The position numbers and the translations under genes were made by a program. From an uncultured Clostridium sp. (GTDB lineage: Bacteria; Bacillota; Clostridia; Lachnospirales; Lachnospiraceae): a stretch of 32,833 nucleotides of DNA. Of the stretch, positions 1-8,391 are shown piece by piece. The stretch lies in the NCBI GenBank assembly GCA_900544905.1, contig UQXF01000025.1, forward strand, positions 1 through 32,833. The letters run 5' to 3'. The notes under the pieces are model-generated. The model ran no database searches and was not told where the DNA came from. It saw only the letters and a list, made by a program, of their open reading frames with translations. Numbering within the stretch: position 1 is the stretch's first letter; every line of letters begins with the position of its first letter.

Positions 1-2
1 AT

Positions 3-3000
3 GAGTATGATGACGACGGAAGGCTTGTTGCCACCATTGATGCAGACGGAAACCGGATAGAGTATGACTATGATGTGGAGGGCAGGACCCAGTCCGTGAA
101 AGACCGCAGGGGCAACACGACTGTTTATACCTATGACGATAATGGAAATGTATTACAGACTGTAGATGCTTACGGCAATAAGACCACAAACAGCTATGAT
201 AAATATAACAACCTGCTGTCCACTACCGATGCCAACGGAAATGCCACCAGTTATGCCTATGATGCTTCCGGCAATGTTACGGAGGTGACAGCGGCAGACG
301 GTACAAAGGTAAAGAGTACTTATACACAGGAAAATCTTGTTTCTTCTGTCCAGATGGCAGACAAGACGGTCATGGCAATGGAGTATGACGATAAGGGCAG
401 GGTTTCTTCCGTGGAGGATGCAAATGGAAATAAAACAGTCTACAGTTATACATCAGACGGAAAGCTGACCGGTCTTACGGATTCCATCGGGGAATACCAG
501 CGGATAACCTATGACAGTGACGGAAATGTGGCTTCCACCACCAACGGTGCCGGGGAAAGTGCGTCCTATACTTATGATAAAAATGGAAAAGTAACCAGCG
601 TCACCATCAGCCGGGAAGAAAACGGGAAAACGGTAACCTTTACCAGCCATTACAGCTATAATGCGGCAGGGGAAATCACCGAGAGCATTGACAATGCCGG
701 AAATGTCACAGCTTATGAGTATGACGATAACGGCAACCAGACCGCATCGGTGGATGCCAAAGACAGACGGATTACCTATGCATATGACGATATGGGAAAC
801 ATGGAAAAGACCACTTATCCGGACGGAACCTTTGAGACCTTCACCTATGACGCCAACGGCAACAACGTGACCGCCACAGACCGGAACGGACTGACCGTCA
901 CTATGACCTATGACAAGTTAGACCGGATGACCGAGAAGAAATATGCCGACGGCACAAGGGAAACCTATGCTTACGATGCCGCAGGCAACATCACGGAACA
1001 GACCAGCACCAGCGGGGCAAAAACAAGCTATGCGTATGATGAGAGAAACCGTAACATCTCTATTACCGATGCCCTTGGTAATGTCACTGCCTTTGCCTAT
1101 GACGAGGCAGCAAGGCTTACCAGCCGGACAGATGCCAAAGGAAATACCATTTCCTATGAATATGACGATAACGGAAACATTACCACAACCATCTATGCAG
1201 ACGGGAACAGCGTGTCAAGCAAATATGATGCCCGTAACCGTGTCACTAGGCAGGAAGACCAGAATGGCAATGAGACGATTTATGAATATGACGGGGCAGA
1301 CCGCCTGACGAAGGTAACGGATGCGGATGGAAACAGCTACACCTATGGTTATGACGGAAACGGCAATCTCATAACGGTGACGGATGCCAATGGACATGTG
1401 ACCCGCTATGCCTATGATGCGGTGGGAAGGGTACAGACTGTAACCAATGCTCTTGGGAAGACCATGGAGTACCGCTATGATGAAACTGGAAATGTAACGG
1501 AATATAAGGATTATGCAGGAACCGTAACCACCTATAGCTATGATGAAATGGAGCGCATGACGGAAAAGAAGGTTGGAACGGAAAAGACCGCCTACTCATA
1601 TGACGACAAGGGACAGCTAGTGAAAGTGGCAGATAAGAGCGGGGATATGGTATACACATACGATAAGTATGGACGTTTAGCCAGCCAGACCGATGTGAAC
1701 GGCAATACCTTATCCTATACCTATGATGCGGCAGGCAGGCTGGAAACCTTCGACAATGGTTTTGGAAAGACCACCTATGAATACGACCTCCTTGACCGGA
1801 TAACCAGAATTATTGACCGGAACGGCAGGGCGACGGTATATGAGTATGACGAATTAGGAAACCGCAGTGCAGTCCGCTATCCAAACGGCAATGTGGCAAC
1901 CTATACCTATGATGCCTGCCAGCGGTTAAAGGAAGAATGTGTGACCAATGCAGATGGTGTACAGCTTTCCCGGTACAGCTATGGGCTGGGCAAAGCAGGA
2001 GAGCGTCTCACCATCACAGAGGTAAACAGTGGTGTGGAGACGGAAACCACCTATAAATATGACAGGTTAAACCGTCTTGTAAAAGAGACCATAGAGAGGG
2101 ATGGGAACCGTTTAACTAACGAATTTACATATGACAAAGCAAGCAACCGTATTTCCAAAGAGACTTCCGTTAAAGGTGATATCTCCACGCTGGCAGATGT
2201 GGATTTGGAAGAAATCAAAGTTGCCGAAGGAACAACCACTTATACCTATAATGCGTTAAACCAGCTTGTCACAGAGGCTTCCCCGGAGGGCAGTATCATT
2301 TACACCTATGATGCCAACGGAAACCTTGTAAAGCAGACCGGAGATAAGACGGTGGATTATGTTTATGATAAGGAAAACCATCTGACGAAGGCAACCATCC
2401 AGCAGGGCAGCAGCGTAATGGTTGAATCCTATACCTACGATTATGCCGGAAACCGTTTGTCAAAGACCATAAACGAAAGTGATACTATCTTTTATGTCAA
2501 TGATACCAGTACAGACCTTACCATGGTGGCGGCAGAGACGGATGAAAATGGGAAAGAAACCGCTTATTATACCAGGGGTGATGAGCTTCTTTCCATGGAA
2601 AAGGATGGAGAAGTATGGTATTATCTGTATGACGGACATGGAAGCACAAGGCTTCTGACAAACGAAGCGGGACGAATCACAGACCGTTACAGCTATGATG
2701 CTTATGGCAGCTTATTAGAGAAGGAAGGCGATACCGAAAACGAGTTCCTCTACACCGGAGAACAGTACAATGCGAATACAGGATTATATTATCTGCGTGC
2801 CAGATATATGAATCCGTCTACCGGAACCTTTATTAGCATGGACAGCTACCAGGGAAGCATATATGACCCGGTAAGCCTGCATAAATATTTATATGCGAAT
2901 GCAAATCCGGTGATGTATACGGATTCGAGTGGGTATGCAACGGATAAAAATCTTGCAGAAACAGCAGTTGCTGCAACGATTGCGGTCATGCTGGCTTCAT

Positions 3001-3551
3001 CAGTCGCATTGCATAACCAGGCAATGTTAAATATATTTTCAAACTTAAGAAAAAATATGGCAGATGCAGTAATGTCGCTGCAATGTACAGTGACAGTGAC
3101 CGACTGGAAAAATGTAATTCTGGGATTTCCGGCACATGATTTTGATACAAAATGGCTGATTACCATACCAATGGCATTGTCATCATGGCAGCTGTTTGAG
3201 GCAATCTATGCAACAGAGGAAGATACGAATAAGCTTCCGGGTGTTCCAGCGAATGAGAAGGATGAAGAGGATAAAGTAAATGGTGTTCCGGCGGAAGAGC
3301 AGAGTGGGGCTAAGATTTATCAAAATAATAATGGAGCTAAACCGAGTAATAAGCCTTATAAAAATAATAAAGATGCAAATAAACAAGCTCAGAAGCATGG
3401 GTATAAAGATGCACATGATTTAAAAGCAGATTATGTAGGAAAGAAAAATGTTTCAAAGTTTGATATGAAATATGATACCAAAACGGGTGAAATATACTTG
3501 GAGAGTAAAGACGGAACCATACAAATACCTACAGGGTTAAAAAATCAATAA
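3..3551 (+). CDS. RHS/YD-repeat polymorphic toxin, 5' partial
   Basis: WapA-like cell-surface toxin; the reading frame is open from base 3, so the true start lies before the window and 1182 residues are visible. Bases 3 to about 2650 encode dozens of YD repeats (consensus like YxYDxxGNxxxxxDxxG), which in this family build a hollow beta-shell around the toxin. The RHS core follows at about 2620-2935 (LYYLRARYMNPSTGTF, then SLHKYLYANANPVMYTDSSGY), the normal boundary before a variable C-terminus. Bases 2936-3320 encode a pre-toxin with a hydrophobic stretch (AVAATIAVMLASSVAL). The AT-rich tip (3321-3548) has the motif KHGYKDAHDLKADYVGKK and ends in IPTGL, which from memory resembles the 'polymorphic toxin type 33' family; this name is tentative. 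The change in base composition at the tip fits cassette exchange. The next gene is the likely immunity gene. Confidence 0.9.
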   Translation, partial: EYDDDGRLVATIDADGNRIEYDYDVEGRTQSVKDRRGNTTVYTYDDNGNVLQTVDAYGNKTTNSYDKYNNLLSTTDANGNATSYAYDASGNVTEVTAADGTKVKSTYTQENLVSSVQMADKTVMAMEYDDKGRVSSVEDANGNKTVYSYTSDGKLTGLTDSIGEYQRITYDSDGNVASTTNGAGESASYTYDKNGKVTSVTISREENGKTVTFTSHYSYNAAGEITESIDNAGNVTAYEYDDNGNQTASVDAKDRRITYAYDDMGNMEKTTYPDGTFETFTYDANGNNVTATDRNGLTVTMTYDKLDRMTEKKYADGTRETYAYDAAGNITEQTSTSGAKTSYAYDERNRNISITDALGNVTAFAYDEAARLTSRTDAKGNTISYEYDDNGNITTTIYADGNSVSSKYDARNRVTRQEDQNGNETIYEYDGADRLTKVTDADGNSYTYGYDGNGNLITVTDANGHVTRYAYDAVGRVQTVTNALGKTMEYRYDETGNVTEYKDYAGTVTTYSYDEMERMTEKKVGTEKTAYSYDDKGQLVKVADKSGDMVYTYDKYGRLASQTDVNGNTLSYTYDAAGRLETFDNGFGKTTYEYDLLDRITRIIDRNGRATVYEYDELGNRSAVRYPNGNVATYTYDACQRLKEECVTNADGVQLSRYSYGLGKAGERLTITEVNSGVETETTYKYDRLNRLVKETIERDGNRLTNEFTYDKASNRISKETSVKGDISTLADVDLEEIKVAEGTTTYTYNALNQLVTEASPEGSIIYTYDANGNLVKQTGDKTVDYVYDKENHLTKATIQQGSSVMVESYTYDYAGNRLSKTINESDTIFYVNDTSTDLTMVAAETDENGKETAYYTRGDELLSMEKDGEVWYYLYDGHGSTRLLTNEAGRITDRYSYDAYGSLLEKEGDTENEFLYTGEQYNANTGLYYLRARYMNPSTGTFISMDSYQGSIYDPVSLHKYLYANANPVMYTDSSGYATDKNLAETAVAATIAVMLASSVALHNQAMLNIFSNLRKNMADAVMSLQCTVTVTDWKNVILGFPAHDFDTKWLITIPMALSSWQLFEAIYATEEDTNKLPGVPANEKDEEDKVNGVPAEEQSGAKIYQNNNGAKPSNKPYKNNKDANKQAQKHGYKDAHDLKADYVGKKNVSKFDMKYDTKTGEIYLESKDGTIQIPTGLKNQ
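2913..3320 (+). repeat. Duplicated RHS core-end/pre-toxin block, copy 1
   Basis: Direct DNA repeat of 4542-4949. Bases 2913-3289 are identical, base for base, to 4542-4918; two mismatches follow in the last 31 bases, and homology stops at the codons for GAKIY, where the toxin tips diverge. Upstream of 2913 the two copies still encode nearly the same RHS core but differ at many synonymous positions. This pattern fits a recent duplication or gene conversion limited to the pre-toxin segment. Confidence 0.9.
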
Positions 3552-3656
3552 TAATCATTACAATTCAAAAATGAATATTAAAAGTGCTTTTATGTGAATT
3601 AATTTAGAGGAGAATATACAAGATAGAAATAATTAGTCGGCAGTTAGACAGGAGAA

Positions 3657-4097
3657 ATGATGGAAATGAATTTTTTAAATAATGTTGAAATAAATCTGGT
3701 CTTTAGTGGAAAAGATTTTGATTTAAAGGAATTTACTAAAGAAATAGGAATATCACCATCAGAAGTGCGACAATCTAAGGATTGGCCAGAAGTAATTCGG
3801 CATAATGTTAGTTTACCAGAAAGTTTACATGCTCACTGTGAGTGGTGTATATCTGAACAAGAGGCTGGGTGTAAAACGCTTGAGGGACCTATAAAAAATT
3901 TGATTTTAAAAATAGCTGGTAAAGAGGAAAAAATTAAAGAGTTATGTAAAAAAAACAATGTAGAGAAATCATTAATTATTGTTATTTTTGGAAATCCAAT
4001 GTATTTACCAGAAATGGTTATTTCGTCGGAATTGGTTTCATATTTCGGGGAATTAGAAGTTGAAATAGGATTTGATTTATATGTGTATGATAATTAG
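3657..4097 (+). CDS. DUF4279-like protein, probable immunity protein
   Basis: A 146-aa soluble protein lying 105 bp downstream of the RHS toxin stop. Its pattern (a beta-strand start INLVFSGKDFDLKEFTKEIGISPSEV, a central W, then MVISSELVSYFGELEVEIGFDLYVYD at the end) matches what I remember of the DUF4279 family, which often sits beside polymorphic toxins. The placement straight after a variable toxin tip supports a role as cognate immunity protein that neutralises the toxin in the producing cell; this is inference. It is much more AT-rich than the RHS repeats, as expected for an exchanged toxin-immunity cassette. The Shine-Dalgarno AGGAG (3650-3654) is only 2 nt from ATG 3657 and 5 nt from ATG 3660, so the in-frame ATG at 3660 is an equally good start. 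Confidence 0.7.
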   Translation: MMEMNFLNNVEINLVFSGKDFDLKEFTKEIGISPSEVRQSKDWPEVIRHNVSLPESLHAHCEWCISEQEAGCKTLEGPIKNLILKIAGKEEKIKELCKKNNVEKSLIIVIFGNPMYLPEMVISSELVSYFGELEVEIGFDLYVYDN

Positions 4098-4204
4098 AAA
4101 TGTTTCCATTGATTTGACGACAATTTAACACTGGTAAATGTTAAAAATATACATTGTAGCAAGCTGCGAAAAAATAAATAACCATAAAAAAGTCCCCCTT
4201 TTGT

Positions 4205-5219
4205 ACTTGCAGACGGATGATTGGAAGAAGTATAGGTAACAGAAGAAATCATAGCTTATACCTACAATGTATTAAACCCGTTGATTACAGAGGCTTTTCC
4301 GGAAGGAAATATTGTCTACAGCTATGATGCCTACGGCAGCTTATTAGAGAAGGAAGGCGGTACGGAAAACGAGTTCCTTTATACAGGGGAGCAGTATAAT
4401 GCGAATACGGGATTATATTACCTTCGCGCAAGATATATGAATCCGTCCGCTGGAACCTTTATCAGTATGGACAGTTATCAGGGAAGCATTTATGACCCTG
4501 TAAGTCTGCATAAGTATTTGTATGCGAATGCAAATCCAGTAATGTATACGGATTCGAGTGGGTATGCAACGGATAAAAATCTTGCAGAAACAGCAGTTGC
4601 TGCAACGATTGCGGTCATGCTGGCTTCATCAGTCGCATTGCATAACCAGGCAATGTTAAATATATTTTCAAACTTAAGAAAAAATATGGCAGATGCAGTA
4701 ATGTCGCTGCAATGTACAGTGACAGTGACCGACTGGAAAAATGTAATTCTGGGATTTCCGGCACATGATTTTGATACAAAATGGCTGATTACCATACCAA
4801 TGGCATTGTCATCATGGCAGCTGTTTGAGGCAATCTATGCAACAGAGGAAGATACGAATAAGCTTCCGGGTGTTCCAGCGAATGAGAAGGATGAAGAGGA
4901 TAAAGTAAATGGTGTTCCCGCGGAAGAGCAAAGTGGGGCTAAGATTTATTCAGATTATATAACAGATAATCGTGTCCCGATGGATAGTGAAACGATTTTA
5001 GGGTCTGGTACATTTCAGAAAACTAAAATACGTGTTAAAGGTGCGACAGTATATAAAAAAGGTAATCGGTATTATTATAGAGATACATTTCATACAGGAA
5101 AATCTGCACATTTGGAAGTGTTTGATAAATCGGGGAATCATTTAGGTGAAGCAGACCCTAAAACAGGAGAGTTAAGGCCAGGAACTGCAGATTCTTCCAA
5201 AAAACTTAAAATTAAGTGA
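4205..5219 (+). pseudogene. Displaced RHS C-terminal module with colicin E3-like toxin tip
   Basis: Orphan toxin module. Homology to the main RHS gene starts near 4205 (an LADVDLEE-like segment), where two in-frame stops occur (TGA near 4217, TAG 4233-4235). The frame is then open to 5219. There is no ATG or ribosome binding site for the RHS part; TTG 4281 is the only early candidate. Relative to the main gene about 390 bp is missing between two YD repeats. Core and pre-toxin follow, then a new tip from 4950. The last ~60 residues (VKGATVYKKGNRYYY...HLEVFDKSGNHLGEADPKTGEL) align by eye with the colicin E3 16S-rRNA nuclease domain: D-x-x-H, then LE, then HLG-x-x-DPKTG. E3 uses Asp510, His513 and Glu517; the D-x-x-H and E are visible here. 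It is probably silent until recombined into the upstream gene. Confidence 0.72.
4542..4949 (+). repeat. Duplicated RHS core-end/pre-toxin block, copy 2
   Basis: Second copy of the block at 2913-3320, offset 1629 bp. The first 377 bases are identical to copy 1. The copy ends at the same codons (GAKIY) and is followed by an unrelated toxin tip. It provides enough homology for recombination to place the downstream tip and immunity gene behind the full-length RHS gene. Confidence 0.9.
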
Positions 5220-5227
5220 GGGTAAAA

Positions 5228-6013
5228 ATGACAGCAACAAAATATATAAGCGTTGTTAATAATGATATCTATTTTTTGGCTTGTGTAAACAATAAAATAG
5301 TAATAAATAACAGTTATATAGGAGTATTGATTTTAGATAGTGAATTAAATGTGATTGATACTATAGAAATTATAGATGGTTTAGTTATTTTCTCATACTA
5401 TGTTTATCAGAATAATATATTATTATATTGCCCGGAGAATAGTATTATCGTTCTTTTAGATGTGGAAACGGGTAAGCATATGATAATTTCATTGTCTGGC
5501 TTTGAAGATGAAATATTTGGAGAAATTTATGAATGGATTGATGATAGCATAGTATTATCTACATATAAAGGAAACTTTGTATGTATTAATTTGACAAATA
5601 CAGCCTTTGAACCGTTATACTATAATGAATGTGAAATGCAAGTTCAAAAAGATTACGATTTTTTGAAGAAGTATACTGTCCATAAAGTTTTTTCTGATGA
5701 GACAAAGGCAATAGTTGGAAATAATAAATTGCATTTGTTGGATTACAGAAGCCATAGAGTATTATTGGAAAAAATAGAACAAGAGCAATATCATGATTAT
5801 GAGTTAGCAGGACAATGCTTAGTTAAAATAGGTGAAAATAAGATAGGTATTACTAATTGTAGGGAGGAATTTGTTTTAAAACCCAAAAAAGGATATATAT
5901 ATTTAAGAGCTAAGTTTCTGAACGAAAATAGCAAGAGATATATTATTACTTTGTCATCTGATAGTAAAAATATTGAAAATTCAATAATTGAGAAATACCC
6001 TATAGTTTATTAG
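5228..6013 (+). CDS. Unrecognised 262-aa protein, candidate immunity to E3-like toxin
   Basis: I do not recognise a family. The gene starts 8 bp after the stop of the E3-like toxin module, with GAGGG (5218-5222) five bases before ATG 5228; an in-frame GTG at 5216 is possible but has no ribosome binding site of its own. The product is soluble, without signal peptide or TM segment, very AT-rich, and rich in short beta strands ending in turns (NNDIYFLACVNNKIVINN, GVLILDSELNVIDTIEI, NSIIVLLDVETGKHMIIS, NKLHLLDYRSHRVLLEK). This resembles beta-propeller blades. Position next to a toxin tip makes it the likely immunity protein. It is far larger than the ~85-aa colicin E3 immunity protein, so it would be a different solution. 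The stop codon TAG lies inside DNA homologous to the RHS core that begins at about 6004. Confidence 0.6.
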   Translation: MTATKYISVVNNDIYFLACVNNKIVINNSYIGVLILDSELNVIDTIEIIDGLVIFSYYVYQNNILLYCPENSIIVLLDVETGKHMIISLSGFEDEIFGEIYEWIDDSIVLSTYKGNFVCINLTNTAFEPLYYNECEMQVQKDYDFLKKYTVHKVFSDETKAIVGNNKLHLLDYRSHRVLLEKIEQEQYHDYELAGQCLVKIGENKIGITNCREEFVLKPKKGYIYLRAKFLNENSKRYIITLSSDSKNIENSIIEKYPIVY

Positions 6014-6255
6014 AGATAAGAGGCGATACCAAAAACGAGTTCCTCTACACTGGGAAACAGTACAATGCGAATACAGGATTATATTATCTTCGTGCAAGGT
6101 ATATGAATCCATCTATCGGAACCTTTATTAGCATGGACGGCTACCAGGGAAGCATTTATGACCCGGTGAGCCTGCATAAGTATCTGTATGCGAATGCAAA
6201 TCCGGTGATGTATACGGATTCGAGTGGATATGCTACAATAGGTGCAGCGCTTTAG
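6004..6255 (+). pseudogene. Third RHS core remnant
   Basis: Fragment encoding SLLE, then GDTKNEFLYTGKQYNANTG and on to the end of the RHS core (PVMYTDSSGY), in the frame containing codon 6022-6024. It ends in ATIGAAL and a TAG at 6253-6255. The homology begins inside the last codons of the preceding gene. A shift of one frame continues as ALDVYDKYSKLWGSQKI up to TAA 6300-6302, probably the decayed start of another toxin tip. There is no start codon with a ribosome binding site, so it is a broken orphan module. Confidence 0.85.
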
Positions 6256-6323
6256 ATGTTTATGATAAATACTCTAAACTGTGGGGAAGCCAGAAGATTT
6301 AAGAAGGAAAAGAGGTGATAGTG

Positions 6324-7217
6324 GTGTATAATCCTCAACTTGAAACGTTTATCCGTGTTGCAGATGCCGGAAGCTTTAATAAGGCTGCTGAACAAGCTTA
6401 CATTACACCTACGGCAGTGATTAAACAGATTAATCTGTTGGAGGCAGATTTAGAGGTGAAGCTTTTTGAGCGTACCCATCGCGGGCTGAAGCTGACAAAG
6501 GCAGGAACCTCTTTGTATAATGATGCAAAATATGTGATTCAGTATTGCAAGGATTCGGTAATCCGGGCAAAGAATGCAATGCAGGAAGGGGATAATGTGA
6601 TTCGTATCGGAACTTCTCCTATGACGCCGGCTGGAGTTTTGGTGGAGCTTTGGCCCAAGATTCACGAGCTCTGCCCGGAGATTAAATTCCAGCTCATCCC
6701 CTTTGAAAACACACCGGAAAATGCAAGGGAGATTTTGAAAAATCTCGGACAGAATATTGATGTGGTCGCAGGGATTTTTGATGATACGATGTTGAATGTG
6801 AGAAGCTGCGCAGGCTTTGAAATTTCCAGACAGCCGATATGCTGTGCAGTGTCCATCCATCATCGTCTTGCCGGTAAGAACAGGCTGACTGTTCAGGATT
6901 TATATGGGGAACGTCTGATGCTGATGCACCGGAACTGGAGTCATTATGTGGATGTGCTCCGGGATGATATCTGGCAGAATCACAGCCAGATTCAGATTGT
7001 GGATTTTGATTTTTACAGTGTAGATGTTTTTAACCGGTGTGAAAACAGTAATGATGTTCTGATGGCAGTTCAGGCATGGGATAATGTGCATCCCTTATTA
7101 AAAGTCATTCCTGTGGAATGGAATCATTCTATTCCTTATGGCTTGCTTCATTCTCCAGCTCCATCGGAAACGGTAAAGCGTTTTCTGTCGGCAATTCAGG
7201 CGGTATTGCATAAATAA
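6324..7217 (+). CDS. LysR-family transcriptional regulator
   Basis: A 297-aa LTTR. The N-terminal winged helix-turn-helix (residues ~1-60) has the classic sequence LETFIRVADAGSFNKAAEQ followed by a recognition helix (TPTAVIKQINLLE, residues ~28-40) and LFERTHRGLKLTKAG. The rest is the periplasmic-binding-protein-like effector domain with the usual start (IRIGTSPMTPAGVL). The start is chosen as GTG 6324, 8 nt after AGAGG (6311-6315); GTG 6315 and GTG 6321 are in frame. It is followed by a strong terminator, so it forms its own unit upstream of a redox/hydrolase cluster in the same direction. LTTRs usually control adjacent genes, and LTTR-like boxes occur in the cluster's intergenic gaps. The effector is not predictable from sequence. 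Confidence 0.93.
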   Translation: MYNPQLETFIRVADAGSFNKAAEQAYITPTAVIKQINLLEADLEVKLFERTHRGLKLTKAGTSLYNDAKYVIQYCKDSVIRAKNAMQEGDNVIRIGTSPMTPAGVLVELWPKIHELCPEIKFQLIPFENTPENAREILKNLGQNIDVVAGIFDDTMLNVRSCAGFEISRQPICCAVSIHHRLAGKNRLTVQDLYGERLMLMHRNWSHYVDVLRDDIWQNHSQIQIVDFDFYSVDVFNRCENSNDVLMAVQAWDNVHPLLKVIPVEWNHSIPYGLLHSPAPSETVKRFLSAIQAVLHK

Positions 7218-7224
7218 AATAGTT

Positions 7225-7239
7225 ATAACCTTTGGGTAT
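7225..7239 (+). promoter_or_regulatory. Candidate LysR box (ATAA-N7-GTAT)
   Basis: ATAACCTTTGGGTAT, a near-palindrome fitting the LTTR pattern T-N11-A. It lies 8 bp after the LysR stop and about 100 bp before the hydrolase gene, upstream of the terminator. Related sites occur at 9620-9634 and 14561-14575. Confidence 0.4.
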
Positions 7240-7252
7240 AAATTGATGAACG

Positions 7253-7286
7253 AATCGAGACTTCTGTGGGAGTCTCGATTTTTTTA
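7253..7286 (+). terminator. Intrinsic terminator after the LysR gene
   Basis: Perfect 10-bp inverted repeat (AATCGAGACT at 7253-7262, AGTCTCGATT at 7271-7280) with an 8-nt loop, running into a T tract. It separates the regulator from the downstream genes. Confidence 0.9.
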
Positions 7287-7340
7287 TACTATAGGTAGCA
7301 AATGAGGTAAGAAAATTGCATGGCAGGAGGGATATATATT

Positions 7341-8375
7341 ATGAAAAGGGTAATTGCAATGGGAATCCTGGCAGCCCTGTTTATGATGATACTCAGTGCC
7401 TGTGGAAATACAGGTGCAACAAAGCAGAATCAGGAGGCGCAGAATATGCCATCTAACACTATCCGGACAGAAGCTGAGGAGGACAATACAGTCAATGCAG
7501 GTATGCGTAATTCGTATACCGTTGACACAGCCATATCCGATGTCATTCAGGACCCTGTTTTTGGAGATTATGGCAGGCTGATTTTTCCGGTAGATGCCGG
7601 TTATTACAGCGGGGATACGCTGGGGGAACTGCAGCTGACATGGTATAACAACATTGATTCGGAGGAGACAGTGGAAATCACAAATTATATGAGGGAGCAT
7701 GCTGCCTCCGGTGACGTCATTTTTTATGACATTTATACAGAGGAAGAAAAGTCGGTTGACCCGGCAAAAGAAGATACAGGCTTGTTCTTTTTCAAGGGGA
7801 ACCCTAGCGAAAGATTTGCCATTTGCAATGCCGGCGGGGCATTTGCCTATGTGGGAGCCATGCAGGACAGCTTTCCCCATGCCCTGGAGCTGTCCAAGCA
7901 AGGATATAACGCATTTGCCTTGATTTACCGTCCCGGTGCGCAGACAGCCTGTGAAGACCTGGCCCGTGCCATTCAATATATTTTTGAACATGCCGGAGAA
8001 TTGGAAGTAAACACCGACGGCTATTCTCTGTGGGGAGGAAGTGCCGGTGCGAGAATGGCGGCATGGCTTGGCTCCTATGGAACCGCAGCCTTTGGTGCCG
8101 AGGCGCTTCCACAGCCTGCCGCAGTCATCATGCAGTATACCGGCTTAACTGAATACAGCGAAAATGACCCTGCGACATTTGTGACAGTTGGAGAAAATGA
8201 TGGAATTGCAAGCTGGCGTACCATGAAGCGGCGGCTGGATGGTATGCGAGCGTTGGGAATTGACACAGAATTTCATTCTTATCCGGGGCTGGGGCATGGC
8301 TTTGGACTGGGAACCGGTACGGTGGCAGAAGGCTGGATTAATGAGGCAATCGCATTCTGGCAAAAACAAATATAA
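7341..8375 (+). CDS. Lipoprotein alpha/beta hydrolase (esterase-like)
   Basis: A 344-aa exported lipoprotein. A hydrophobic signal peptide ends in the lipobox LSAC (Cys21), followed by a low-complexity linker. The hydrolase domain covers residues ~80-344: oxyanion segment NAGGAF (163-168), nucleophile elbow GGSAG with Ser234, acid Asp287 in GENDG, and His319 in GLGHGFG. This is the layout of BD-FAE/carboxylesterase-like enzymes, so it probably cleaves a small ester at the outer membrane face; the substrate is unknown. The start is ATG 7341, preceded by GGAGG; the upstream in-frame ATG 7320 would add residues before the signal peptide and has no ribosome binding site. It is followed 16 bp later by the alcohol dehydrogenase, suggesting one operon. 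Confidence 0.88.
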   Translation: MKRVIAMGILAALFMMILSACGNTGATKQNQEAQNMPSNTIRTEAEEDNTVNAGMRNSYTVDTAISDVIQDPVFGDYGRLIFPVDAGYYSGDTLGELQLTWYNNIDSEETVEITNYMREHAASGDVIFYDIYTEEEKSVDPAKEDTGLFFFKGNPSERFAICNAGGAFAYVGAMQDSFPHALELSKQGYNAFALIYRPGAQTACEDLARAIQYIFEHAGELEVNTDGYSLWGGSAGARMAAWLGSYGTAAFGAEALPQPAAVIMQYTGLTEYSENDPATFVTVGENDGIASWRTMKRRLDGMRALGIDTEFHSYPGLGHGFGLGTGTVAEGWINEAIAFWQKQI

Positions 8376-8391
8376 CGAAAGGAGAACGAAG

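Noticed and set aside
4490..4795. Minus-strand ORF repeated at 2846-3166 and 4490-4795
   Set aside because: Both copies arise only because the pre-toxin DNA is duplicated; the + strand frame has the RHS homology.
4281..5219. The orphan RHS module as an independent gene starting at TTG 4281
   Set aside because: No ribosome binding site precedes the TTG, homology to the main RHS gene continues upstream through two in-frame stops, and no signal peptide is present; it reads as a displaced 3' module.
7284..7991. 235-aa minus-strand ORF over the hydrolase lipoprotein
   Set aside because: Cys/His/Ile-rich translation without any recognisable domain, opposite a well-supported lipoprotein gene; it is an antisense shadow.
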